Assembly: GCA_021292105.1 (NCBI GenBank)
Contig: CM037866.1
Span: 4,749,502 to 4,813,501, forward strand
Length of the DNA stretch: 64,000 bases
Source of the DNA: Anadara kagoshimensis
Lineage: Eukaryota; Mollusca; Bivalvia; Arcoida; Arcidae
Reading direction: 5' to 3'
Part shown: positions 1 to 9,724 of the stretch, in pieces
How positions within the stretch are numbered: position 1 is the stretch's first letter
Layout of the letters: every line of letters starts with the position of its first letter
Program-made: the position numbers and the translations under genes
Notes under the pieces: generated by a model
What the model saw: only the letters and a program-made list of their open reading frames with translations
Told to the model about the DNA's origin: nothing
Databases searched by the model: none

Positions 1-292
1 TCACATAAAAGTGGATCCCTCATCTATAGTAGACCGCACTATTTTTTGGGCCCTATCAAATTCTCCAATAAGGCTAATCACCCATTAGCCATATACACAT
101 ATATCCTTGAGCAGAATGAAATATGTAATTCATATATGACAAAAGTTTGGATATTGATTCTTGATTACTATGTAATTCACATCTCATACCAAATGCTGAC
201 CTAATTTTGTGACAGGACATTTTGTGGATCAAAACGTTTTGTCCATTACTGATAAATAAACAATAGATTTTCTTGTATTATTTGTTTAACAG

Positions 293-1449
293 GATTAAAT
301 GTGGTCTTTATGCAGATTCCTGGAGAAAGCAACGATCAAATAGGAATGTGGGTTCCGGAATGGAAAATGTTTTTCCCTGGAGACACCTTTTATAATGCTT
401 TTCCGAACTTGTATTCTATCAGGGGAACACCGATGAGGGATCCGAAATTATGGTACTCGTCTGTGCAAAAAATAGCGGACCTAAAGCCAGAGTACCTTGT
501 TCTAAGCCATCATTACCCCGTGATAGGAAAGACCAAAATCCAAAAATATTTGACCGAATACCGAGATGCTATACAGTTTGTCCATGATCAGGCGCTTAGG
601 TACATCAATAAAGGATACTACCCCGATAAAGTTGTCGAGATGGTCAAACTGCCTAAGAAACTAGCTAAACGTCCTTACCTACAGCAGTGTTACGGCACCA
701 TCGCCTGGTCAGTGAAAGGCGTGTTCCAGCTTTTCCTGGGCTGGTTTAGTGGAGACCCGGCTGAATTGCTTCCAATGACATATACTGAAAAAGCCAAACG
801 AATGAAAGAACTCGCAGGAGGTGTAAGCGGTCTTGTAAGCAAAGGCAAGGATGCCTTGAAATCCGGAAATAATCAGTGGGCGCTGGAACTATCGTCCTAC
901 GCTCTAGAATTAAAACCAGATAACAACCAAGCCAGGCAATTAAAATCAGAGGCGTTAGTTGCTCTTGGCGACGCTACTTCATTTCCGCTTGCGATAAACT
1001 ATTACAAAACAATGGCTTTAGAAGTAAGCGGAAAAATTGATTTGAGTTTGAGGCCAGAATACATTCACCACCTTGTCTATTCCTACCGAATGAGGCAGTT
1101 GTTCGAGCTCATGCCGGCGATGTACATCGCTGAAAACTGTTCCGATAGGACGGATATCGTTCTATTCAAATTTCGAGACACTGGATTAGAAGTCTACGTG
1201 CAGCTGAGAAATGGCGTCGCAATCATATCCGATTCTAAACCGGAAGGAGATGGCGTTTATAGTGTAACCTTTGCTTACGAATATTTGTTCCGAGACCTTG
1301 TTGTCATGATGGCGGATGGGACAGGTTGGCCCTTCTCTCTTCTTACGGAAATAAGCTCAAAAGTTAAGATAATGTCTCCATTTACAATGACCCGTTTCAC
1401 GGAGATAATGCATTGTTTTGATTGGTACATGAATGTTAAAACAACTTAA
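293..1449 (+). CDS. Terminal exon of an alkyl-sulfatase (metallo-beta-lactamase fold, C-terminal half)
   Basis: This is the 3' coding exon of a gene that begins upstream of the window. A polypyrimidine tract and AG at 291-292 precede it; the exon enters in phase 1, so its first two bases complete a Gly codon, and it runs 384 codons to TAA. Early residues carry PGESNDQIGMW and PGDTFYNAFPNLY-IRGT, followed by LVLSHHYPVIG, which supplies a late metal-binding His of the alkyl-sulfatase metallo-beta-lactamase fold. Then come an alkyl-sulfatase dimerisation region (ELAGGVSGLVSKGKDALKSG, then helical-repeat-like sequence) and an SCP2-like C-terminal domain. The family hydrolyses primary alkyl sulfate esters such as SDS; the animal substrate is not known from sequence. 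The HxHxDH half is not in this exon. The same strand and the same splice phase as the locus at 7350 point to a tandem duplicate. Confidence 0.9.
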
Positions 1450-1498
1450 ATTGTATGTCTCAGTCCATTTAGATTGAATAATTATTTCCAATAATCAA

Positions 1499-1504
1499 AA
1501 TAAA
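1499..1504 (+). terminator. Candidate poly(A) signal of the alkyl-sulfatase
   Basis: AATAAA lies 50 bases after the stop codon of the exon at 293-1449. A second AATAAA occurs near 1543. Either could end the transcript; no cDNA is available. Confidence 0.5.
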
Positions 1505-1550
1505 TTTAGTTCTTTAAAGGAATCTTGATTTGTTTTTGTAAGCAAATAAA

Positions 1551-1740
1551 TTACAGGCCTGTCAAAAGTTTAACACTACGTTAATAAATTAGTGCCTAAG
1601 CAACAAAAGATCTCGATCTATCGTTAGCTATATCTCGAAAATATTTCAATAGTACTCGTCTATCTCCCGATAACATTTCGATAGCAGTCGTCTATCTCTC
1701 GACAGGTTTTCGACTGATCGACAGTCTAACTTCGACTCCA
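1551..1740. repeat. MITE-1 copy, degenerate
   Basis: It starts with the MITE-1 end (ACAGGCCTGTCAAAAGTTTA) and has the family's internal sequence of alternating 'ctatctctcgacag' and 'tcgatag' stretches. The right inverted terminus is not intact; SINE-A sequence follows. Confidence 0.6.
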
Positions 1741-1754
1741 TATGGTTTTACACT

Positions 1755-2105
1755 TTCAGCAGGTTGATTGATTGAATGATTCAATGGGGTTTTATGTTTA
1801 AGTCAAGAATATTTCACTTTTATCGACATGTCACTAGCTATAATTGAAGTGGTAGAAGTTTTGACCTTTGCAATTCGCTCAGGGTATTGTGCAGGGAGGG
1901 TTCATTAACGTTCCACGCCTGTAGTGAAACGGGACACGACACGAGTCTCTTCCGAAGACACCATTGCTTTCTTTTCTAAATACCGAGTGCTTGACCAAAG
2001 AACAACCACTTCCAACTTTTACGTCTTGGGTCGGACCCGGTTCGACCTCCCTCTGACAGAGCAAACATTCTACCAACTGAGCTACCGCAGTGGTTTTTAT
2101 ATAAA
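1755..2105 (-). mobile_element. SINE-A, tRNA-derived, reverse orientation
   Basis: Read on the minus strand, a tRNA-like A box (GCGGTAGCTCAGTTGGTAGA) is followed by a body and then by the tail seen in other SINE-A copies (gtgaaatattcttgact...). The B-box region is diverged. Plus-strand copies with the same head and tail are at 21564, 32272 and 35509. Confidence 0.75.
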
Positions 2106-2142
2106 GTATTTGTTTGTCGATTAAAAAAAAACTATCACCCAC

Positions 2143-2180
2143 TCGCGCGCGCGCGCGCGCGCGTGTGTGTGTGTGTGTTT
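2143..2180. repeat. (CG)n/(GT)n microsatellite
   Basis: A run of alternating CG passes directly into alternating GT. Such alternating purine-pyrimidine DNA can adopt Z-form; no function is implied. Confidence 0.95.
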
Positions 2181-2279
2181 TAAGATCCACTCACTGTTTC
2201 ACTTATATTCGTAAGTTCTAGGGCGATGTAATAAACCGAGTACTAGTAGCCAGAGAAAACCGCCACACTTCGACAAGCG

Positions 2280-2580
2280 AACCAGCATATTTTATGACAT
2301 CAGGATCCGCTAAAATGGTGTTCGAATCTAGTTAGGAAAAGATCTATGGTCCGTGAACAGTTCGCCACGTACTTGATATTTAGAAAGGAAAGTCACGGGG
2401 TCTTTCGGAATGTACCTACGAACCATTGCACCGTTCGGGTGGCGTGGCAAGATAAAGTATACTTACTAGACATAACTCTGTGAACTCTGCAAGTGTAAAA
2501 ATCTCCTCCACATCACCCATATAGCTGGTGATGTCTCGATATAAATGAAACATTCTTGACTTGGACGCAAAAAAACTTAA
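2280..2580 (+). repeat. Diverged SINE-A copy lacking a clear tRNA head
   Basis: It contains SINE-A body phrases (agtcacggggtctttcgg) and the tail 'gctggtgatgtctcgatata'. The polymerase III boxes cannot be recognised. Confidence 0.5.
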
Positions 2581-2584
2581 TCAC

Positions 2585-3054
2585 TCAATCAAGATGGAGA
2601 GAATTGGTGTTTAAACACCTCAATCAAAATTCTCTCACTGATATCAAGACAGATTTGGGAAGGTGGAGTGGAGTAAGGGATTTTACTCTCTTTAGTCTCT
2701 GTGGGTCCGGATACGCGAAATTTCCTGAAAGGGCAATAACTCTGTCATGGTTCATCCGATCACCTCGCCTTTACCACCGATGGATTCCTCTCTTTGAGGC
2801 GGACTTGACGGTACATCACACGGTTAAGAGATCGAGTTCCGACGGGCATTTTTGCCAATCCGGCCCTTCGGGGGTCATCACGGACTTGAGGGTGGTTTAC
2901 TTTGATCCGGTTTTCCTAGCTATTTTTAGACCTAGGCCGTTCTTTCCCCACATACCGGACCTTCCCCAGTTTCTTCAACATCTCAACGTGTGACCCTGTG
3001 ACCTCTGACGTCATGCATATTTAACAAATCTAGCATCCAGCATTATAAGACGGC
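2585..3054. other. Repeat-derived, no gene seen
   Basis: It begins with phrases related to the 75-bp array downstream (caagacagatttgggaagg). The 145-codon open frame at 2556-2993 has no recognisable domain and overlaps repeat sequence, so it is not called as a gene. Confidence 0.5.
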
Positions 3055-3440
3055 TTCTATCTGCTTAGACTCTACTACTGTGGAGTGGAGTAATAGTTAC
3101 ACCTCAGTCAAGATTCTATCACCCATATCGAGACAGTCAGTTCTGGGAAGTTGGAGTGGAGCAATGGTGTTTAACGCCCCAGTCAAGATTCTCTCATTTT
3201 TATCGAGACAGTCAGTTCTGGGAAGGTCGAGCGGAGTAATAGTGTTTAATGCCCCAGTCAAGATTCTATCACTTATATCGAGACAGTCAGTTCTGGGAAG
3301 ACGGAGTGGAGTAATGATGTTAAACGCTTCAGTAAAGATTATATCAAGTATATCGAGACAGTCAGTTCGAGGATGTTGGAGTGGAGTAATGCTGTTAAAC
3401 GAATCAGTGAAAATTCTATCACTGATATCGAGGTAGTCAT
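3055..3440. repeat. 75-bp minisatellite, about five copies, derived from a SINE-A tail
   Basis: The phrase ATCGAGACAGTCAGTTC recurs at 3127, 3202, 3277 and 3352, with a diverged copy at 3427, giving a 75-bp period. Each unit carries the SINE-A phrase 'cagtcaagattctatcac', so the array looks like an amplified SINE tail. Open frames on both strands here (118 and 127 codons) follow from the period being a multiple of three. Confidence 0.85.
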
Positions 3441-3444
3441 GCCT

Positions 3445-4346
3445 CGGATTGTATTGGATTGAAGTGTTGGCACTTACCATTTCTAACTAAATTATATGCA
3501 GCTATATTTCAACTTCGTGGTTGACTACTTTCTTTCAGCGAAAGGTTCATGCATGATAATTGAAGATTTCACAGTGACCCAGTATAGGACCACTTCTAAA
3601 TACACCAGTTGTCGAGTTTTAAAACTTCACTTCAACATTTTTATCATATTGCCACCAACTGCATTTCTAACTTGATCGAAATATTGTCGAAGTTTTTGCA
3701 GAAACGACGGGGAATTGGACATTGTCCTTTGCTATCTGACAAGGAAACTTAATGCAAAAAACGTGATTGTCGCCCTTGGTTCTAACTCGACTTGACCTTA
3801 TGATTATAATGGGAAAATTGTACAGGCATATAAAAATGTTAACATCAAGCCAACAAGTTGGTATAGAATCGTCAGCACGCCCCGCTCCTCGTCCTTTTTA
3901 TATCTCCACAGCTCTCCAGCAGCTGTTATTTATATATCTACATCATTTTGGCCACTAGCTATCCATAATTTGGCCACTGGACAAAAAATGTCATTTTTAA
4001 AACATAAAATAATAATATATCAAAAATATTAACTACGTTAATATAAAATTATGATAAATATTAAATCAATGTTTTGTTAACTCCCTCCTCCAGCATCTGG
4101 TACAGTATATAAAACGATTCAATGTCATTTTGAACACATTTACCACAAACTTACTACAGACTAAGGATATTTCCAGTAGAGGGGGCTATAAAGCTTTAGT
4201 TCAAGGTAGGATAACTGTGCCAATTTTCTCTTTTTTTGGAAATTTCAGCTCAAAAATGTATTTTGAAATTTTTATTACAGGGTGGTTTTGTTTATTCACA
4301 TTTTTGGTCATTATGGTGATTATTTTTTTTACAATTTTATGGTTAG

Positions 4347-4381
<35 letters not shown>

Positions 4382-4735
4382 ATTGTTACCACCATATTCA
4401 AGGTAGAAGATATTGTAGACAAAATTCACAAACATTAACAATTTTTTCTAATGGCATCATTTTATTAGGATGTGAGTTAATATACAATTTTAATCTCGGT
4501 GGAACGAAAAGTGATAATGAACCCCTGTGAACCTTAAACACGTGCCAAGGTGTCCAATACCACTTTGTTTTAACATTATAATTTTGTCAGGTAAATTGTG
4601 ATGTCATCCACATCACCAGCTATCAATCATTCCTTTTGAGGATTAACATATGGAGTTGTTGGACATAGAAATCTTTCAGTTTGAAGTTAAATTAAAAATG
4701 TGTGTTGAAACTTTATGAAATAGGATAGCAATGAA
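3445..4735. other. No gene seen; contains a (GA)n tract
   Basis: AT-rich sequence without a recognisable exon. A pure GA microsatellite lies at about 4349-4380. Short open frames are not supported by domain content or splice sites. Confidence 0.6.
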
Positions 4736-4739
4736 AAAC

Positions 4740-4985
4740 TGACGTTGTACATGGTGCCGCTAAAAAAATGTTTGGAAAATGTGTCTAAAATTTCTGAGAT
4801 GGTTGTAAAATGTGGTGACTACAATCTCTCTTAAGTGTTTGTAAAATGTGACTACTTTATCTGAAATGTTTGTAAAATGTGGCTACAATATCTGAAATGT
4901 TTGTAAAATATGACTACAATCTCTAAAATGTCTGTAAAATGTGTCTACAATCACTGAAATGTTTGTAAAATGTGGCTACAATATA
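4740..4985. repeat. About 31-bp degenerate minisatellite
   Basis: The phrase 'tgtttgtaaaatgtggctac' recurs about seven times with substitutions and small length changes. Confidence 0.8.
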
Positions 4986-5204
4986 AAAAACGGGGTATAA
5001 AGAATAACGAATATATAGGATTCAGCTCTTAAAATTTTAAAGATCTCAATATAAAAAAAAACCCACAATTCATAATTGTCTATTGTCCAAGGTCCCGTGG
5101 CTGGCCTCACAGGTTTTAATCAATTACTTAGGTCCCGAGTGTGGTCTTTATATACAGGTTTTACTGTATATAGGTCCTGTGGTTGGTCTTTGTTTACACG
5201 TTTT

Positions 5205-5510
5205 AGCTAACCATAAGGTGCTTACCCTTCCGGAGCACCCGTCCTCATTTCCCTGGTGGGTTTTCACGTGTCTAACCTAACCTGTCAGTTCCAAAGTTTT
5301 TACTTTGCTTCTGGATTGTGATTCGGACATGGATTAGTATGTTTGTTTTTACTTTGCTTCTGGATTGTGATTTGGACATGGATTAGTATGTTTGTTTTTA
5401 CTTTGCTTCTGGATTGTGATTTAGACATGGATTAGTATATTTGTTTTTACTTTGCTTCTGGATTGTGATTTGGACATAGATTATTATGTTTATTTTTGAT
5501 TAGATCCTGT
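5205..5510 (+). mobile_element. PLE 3' tail with its last 49 bp repeated four times
   Basis: The segment matches the 3' tail that follows the reverse-transcriptase frame at 12104-12925 (ggtgcttacccttccggagc, ttccctggtgg, ttttactttgcttctggatt). The terminal unit then repeats with an exact 49-bp period starting at 5297, 5346, 5395 and 5444. Partial 42-bp units related to the next array flank it. Confidence 0.8.
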
Positions 5511-5666
5511 TGGTGGGTTTTATATACAGGTTCTACTGCACTTACGTCCTGTGGGAGTTCTTTGTATACAATTTTTACTATATCACTTAGGTCCTAACTG
5601 GGTGGTCTTTATTGACATGTTTTACTGTTTTATCTAGGTCCTTCTGGTGGTCTCTGTATACAGGTT

Positions 5667-7094
5667 TTGCTGTATTACTTAGGTCCTAACTGGGTGGTCT
5701 TTATTCACAGGTTTTACCTAGGTCCTTTGGGTGGTTTCTGTATACAGGTTTTGCTGTATTACTTAGGTCCTAACTGGGTGGTCTTTATTCACAGGTTTTA
5801 CCTAGGTCCTTTGGGTGGTTTCTGTATACAGGTTTTGCTGTATTACTTAGGTCCTAACTGGGTGGTCTTTATTCACAGGTTTTACCTAGGTCCTTTGGGT
5901 GGTTTCTGTATACAGGTTTTGCTGTATTACTTAGGTCCTAACTGGGTGGTCTTTATTCACAGGTTTTACCTAGGTCCTTTGGGTGGTTTCTGTATACAGG
6001 TTTTGCTGTATTACTTAGGTCCTAACTGGGTGGTCTTTATTCACAGGTTTTACCTAGGTCCTTTGTGTGGTTTCTGTATACAGGTTTTGCTGTATTACTT
6101 AGGTCCTAACTGGGTGGTCTTTATTCACAGGTTTTACCTAGGTCCTTTGTGTGGTTTCTGTATACAGGTTTTGCTGTATTACTTAGGTCCTAACTGGGTG
6201 GTCTTTATTCACAGGTTTTACCTAGGTCCTTTGGGTGGTTTCTGTATACAGGTTTTGCTGTATTACTTAGGTCCTAACTGGGTGGTCTTTATTCACAGGT
6301 TTTACCTAGGTCCTTTGGGTGGTTTCTGTATACAGGTTTTGCTGTATTACTTAGGTCCTAACTGGGTGGTCTTTATTCACAGGTTTTACCTAGGTCCTTT
6401 GGGTGGTTTCTGTATACAGGTTTTGCTGTATTACTTAGGTCCTAACTGGGTGGTCTTTATTCACAGGTTTTACCTAGGTCCTTTGTGTGGTTTCTGTATA
6501 CAGGTTTTGCTGTATTACTTAGGTCCTAACTGGGTGGTCTTTATTCACAGGTTTTACCTAGGTCCTTTGGGTGGTTTCTGTATACAGGTTTTGCTGTATT
6601 ACTTAGGTCCTAACTGGGTGGTCTTTATTCACAGGTTTTACCTAGGTCCTTTGGGTGGTTTCTGTATACAGGTTTTGCTGTATTACTTAGGTCCTAACTG
6701 GGTGGTCTTTATTCACAGGTTTTACCTAGGTCCTTTGTGTGGTTTCTGTATACAGGTTTTGCTGTATTACTTAGGTCCTAACTGGGTGGTCTTTATTCAC
6801 AGGTTTTACCTAGGTCCTTTGTGTGGTTTCTGTATACAGGTTTTGCTGTATTACTTAGGTCCTAACTGGGTGGTCTTTATTCACAGGTTTTACCTAGGTC
6901 CTTTGGGTGGTTTCTGTATACAGGTTTTGCTGTATTACTTAGGTCCTAACTGGGTGGTCTTTATTCACAGGTTTTACCTAGGCCCTTTGTGTGGTTTCTG
7001 TATACAGGTTTTGCTGTATTACTTAGGTCCTAACTGGGTGGTCTTTATTCACAGGTTTTACCTAGGTCCTTTGGGTGGTTTCTGTATACTGGTT
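5667..7094. repeat. 84-bp minisatellite, 17 copies
   Basis: Seventeen nearly identical 84-bp units, each made of two related half-units of about 42 bp (aggtcctaactgggtggtct and aggtcctttgggtggtttct). The main variation is one G/T site (ttgggtgg or ttgtgtgg). Because 84 is a multiple of three and the unit lacks a stop in one frame, a 520-codon open frame results; I regard it as non-coding. Diverged single half-units lie at about 5083-5200 and 5510-5660, and also just after the array. It ends about 250 bp before exon 1 of the alkyl-sulfatase paralogue. Confidence 0.97.
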
Positions 7095-7349
7095 TTGCTG
7101 TACCTAGGCAATGTCTGTTCCTTATATACAGGTTTCACTGTTATGCTTAGATTCTGTGAGCGGTCTCTATATACAGGTTTTACCGTATTTAGAATGAACT
7201 TTATAAACATATTTATTAAAGTCCCGTGACTGGGTCTTCATATACGTATTTTAATGTAATAAGTTCCACATATTGGTTGTTGCATATATGTTTTACTTCT
7301 TTAAGTTCTCTTTTGTTATTTCAGTATTTGACAGGTGATGAGGTAAAAA

Positions 7350-7475
7350 ATGGCGGTATTTATTAAGAACACGTGGTTTGTTTACTTTGTTTTTTATTGG
7401 TCTGCCGGGATCAGTCCTTCAATGGGTGCTGATGAAGCTAAATGCCCAAAGGGGTGGCCAAAGGAAATTCAAAAG
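7350..7475 (+). CDS. Exon 1 (signal peptide) of a second, secreted alkyl-sulfatase paralogue
   Basis: ATG at 7350 opens 42 codons ending at a phase-0 donor (CAAAAG|gtactc). Residues 3-22 form a basic N-terminus and a hydrophobic core (TWFVYFVFYWSAGI), consistent with a signal peptide, then a short acidic/Cys segment (GADEAKCPKGWP). A pyrimidine-rich tract with AG sits 20-odd bases upstream (tgttatttcag), so a 5' non-coding exon may exist. Phase 0 matches the next exon at 7970. The frame reading on past the donor stops at 7541 and would give 63 residues if unspliced. Confidence 0.75.
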
Positions 7476-7539
7476 GTACTCAATTATATAAAACAAACAC
7501 TTACAGCTAATAATACAGACCGGTCAACAGCAAGTCATT

Positions 7540-7860
7540 GAAAAAGTTCGGCTGCCGAGATATGGACAGCTAGTAACTGAAAATCTGTAGCAGCTAGAAG
7601 TAAAAAATACAAGATATCAATCCATGTTAAACCGCTGATCTATGGTAGAGTCGACGTTATGTTGCTGAGTGACTGAGTTATGGAAACCTGGTAGTAAAAA
7701 AATAGGACGTAACTATCAAAAATTGTCGAGATTTATAGCTGATGAGGAGACGAGATGAGCAGCTGCCTATTCGGGGGATCGCCGGACACGCCCACAATTC
7801 TCCGACAAAGGTTCGGCATGACCGGCGATACGTCAATTCGGCACTAACTTGTTAGCTTAT
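7540..7860. repeat. MITE-1 remnant with a small MITE-3 insert
   Basis: MITE-1 internal phrases (ggctgccgagatatggacag) cover the block. Within it, 7776-7845 carries GGGATCGCCGGACACGCCCA and GACCGGCGATACGTCAATT, the two ends of MITE-3 (compare 58951-59147) with most of the interior missing. Confidence 0.65.
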
Positions 7861-7969
7861 TGTTAACTGTAGTTTCAAAATATTTCAATGTTTTGTTTGA
7901 TTTGTTGTAAAAGAATCGTCAATTTTTTATATCTATTTTTGTACCAAAACTTATGATTCTTTATTTTAG

Positions 7970-8176
7970 GTAACAAATAATGTATATGTTGCCATTGGAT
8001 ACGCAGCGGGAAATTCCATAATGGTGATTGCGCCGGAAGGACTTATTATAGTTGATGTAACGGAAACTGTAAATGCTTCCGCGGAAATTTTTGCGGAGTT
8101 CCGGAAGATTTCCACAAAGCCAGTGAAAGCAATTGTATACACTCATTATCACCATGACCACATTATGGGTGCAAAG
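7970..8176 (+). CDS. Exon 2 of the alkyl-sulfatase paralogue: metal-binding THxHHDH motif
   Basis: The exon is flanked by 'ttattttag' and 'gtaatg' and encodes 69 residues in phase 0 at both ends. It reads VYVAIGYAAGNSIMVIAPEG, then LIIVDVTETVNASAEIFAEF and RKISTKPVKAIVYTHYHHDH. The last six residues are the HxHxDH signature of metallo-beta-lactamase-fold hydrolases, and the preceding strand order fits alkyl-sulfatases. It therefore supplies the first zinc-site ligands that the exon at 293-1449 lacks. The minus-strand open frame here is a shadow. Confidence 0.9.
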
Positions 8177-8349
8177 GTAATGCGCTTGTAACGTGTTTCT
8201 AGCTAACAGAGCCTTATTTTGAATACAACTCGGGACAGAACCTAATGTGAAAAAAGTGTATCGGTTTGTTAACCGGAGATAAATAGTGTTCTCAAGGCAA
8301 GGAAATACATAGCCATTATAATTATGGTTGTATCACCTAATATTTTGTC

Positions 8350-8755
8350 ATTAGTGATGGGAATCGGTTGCATTTTCATAATCGATTAATTGGTTATAAT
8401 CGGAAGATTTTAATTTTCCGATTATAATCTGTTAATAAATTGAAGCGGAAATAAGAAAGTAAATAAGTTTAACTTCTAATTTTTAGTCTTGATAATATCT
8501 ACAAGATACATGAGATATTTGTATCTCAGTTAAGACTTAAATTATCTTCCATTTTTCTGATCATTTACTCTTGTGTTAGTTTTCTTTTCTAAGTACACTT
8601 ATTTCAGCTACAATTTCATACTTATTTTATAAGAGACGAACTTCAGTAAATAATCGAAATCGATCAATTATTATATTTTAGAATCGATTATCGCTAATCG
8701 GACGCTCAAACGATTAGGTATCGATTAAATCGATTAATCGGTCCAACACTAGGTG
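8350..8755. mobile_element. Non-autonomous hAT-like MITE
   Basis: The left end reads TAGTGATGGGAATCG and the right end ATCGGTCCAACACTA. The interior is rich in 'atcgattaatcg' in both orientations and so folds back on itself. The flanks share the phrase gtatcacctaat..tcgtcatt/ttgtcatt on both sides. The hAT assignment rests only on the short terminus. Confidence 0.55.
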
Positions 8756-8840
8756 GTATCACCTAATAATTCGTCATTACGTAGTGATCAATTAAAGTGC
8801 AGGTGCTTGTTTCACAATCATCCCTTAACTTACATCCAGT

Positions 8841-9112
8841 CAAAAACAAACATACTAATTCATGTCCGAATCACAATCCAGAAGCAAAGTAAAAACTTGA
8901 CTAGTTGAGTAAGACACGTGAACTTCCAACAGAGAAGTGAGGCCGGGTGCTCCGGAAGGGTAAGCACCTCCTGTTTAGCTAGCTACACCTGCCACGTGTG
9001 TAATCAAAATTGTGTGAAAGGACGTTTATTATATCCAGGGCAATCCTGGACAAAGAGACATCAGACTTATCAACAATCATGTGATGACGGCCATAAAACT
9101 TTGGCAAATTTT
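8841..9112 (-). mobile_element. PLE 3' end, truncated copy
   Basis: On the minus strand it contains the last codons of the PLE frame (GRHH... region), then the conserved ~200-bp 3' tail ending ATTAGTATGTTTGTTTTTGA. It lies in the intron between exons 2 and 3 of the alkyl-sulfatase paralogue. Confidence 0.85.
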
Positions 9113-9419
9113 GACATACATTTACGGAACTATAAATTATCATTTTTCACAAAACTAATTAAATATATACAAATGTTATAAGCTTGAAGTGATCTTTAAA
9201 ATGACTCAATAAAACTATCTTATAAGTTAACAAAATTTTTGAGATTTGTCAAAATTTGTCAAAGTAAGGAAAAAATCTTAGTTAAGAAATAATTGTAAAA
9301 CCGGGGCCTGGTTGAACAGATAATTTCATACGACAGAAAATCAGGTTTTACTTCTCTTCTGACATTACCAAAGGGAAAAACGAATTGCGTGTATTTTAGT
9401 GACATTTACCTTTTTTTAG

Positions 9420-9660
9420 ACATTTGTAGATGACCCAAACAATCCACCAGACATTTGGGCAGATATAAACCTTCTTGACAGCTTAGAGAATTTTCAAACG
9501 TATGCTTTTGTAATCAGAATGACGCGGGCGCTCAGGCAAGTTGGAAATAACGTTACCGGTTCTAATGCAGGACTTGGAAACGCTTTGGCAATCGGTGAGG
9601 AAGGATTCGTAATTCCAAACAAGTTTGTTGACAAACCCAGTGTTAAAGCAAACGTTGCAG
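9420..9660 (+). CDS. Exon 3 of the alkyl-sulfatase paralogue
   Basis: The acceptor 'tttttttag' and the donor GCAG|gtaata bound 241 bp that enter in phase 0 and leave in phase 1. The product reads TFVDDPNNPPDIWADINLLD, then SLENFQTYAFVIRMTRALRQ and a Gly/Asn-rich stretch ending KANVAG. The RMTRALRQ segment corresponds to the conserved helix 'YARSMRQFG' of alkyl-sulfatases. Phase 1 is exactly what the terminal exon at 293-1449 needs, so the ancestral gene joined these two exons. No equivalent C-terminal exon is visible downstream of this copy; it may be absent or hidden in the assembly gap. Confidence 0.88.
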
Positions 9661-9724
9661 GTAATACAACTTTAAAATAACATAATTGTATGGTGTTCTG
9701 TAAGGGTAAAGTTTGCATTATCGA

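Noticed and set aside
5667-7094. CRISPR-like regular repeats
   Set aside because: Units are contiguous without unique spacers, the unit is 84 bp, and the DNA is animal.
5667-7229. 520-codon open frame of 28-residue repeats (YYLGPNWVVFIHRFYLGPL...)
   Set aside because: It follows entirely from an 84-bp minisatellite with no stop in one frame. There is no plausible start context, no splice support, and the composition is that of translated repeat DNA.
7738-7770. 'gctgatgagg' as another hammerhead core
   Set aside because: No GAAA strand, stem II or GTC cleavage site follows; it is MITE-1 interior sequence.
7961-8161. 66-codon minus-strand open frame
   Set aside because: It is the shadow of alkyl-sulfatase exon 2, whose plus-strand reading has splice sites, phase and the metal-binding motif.
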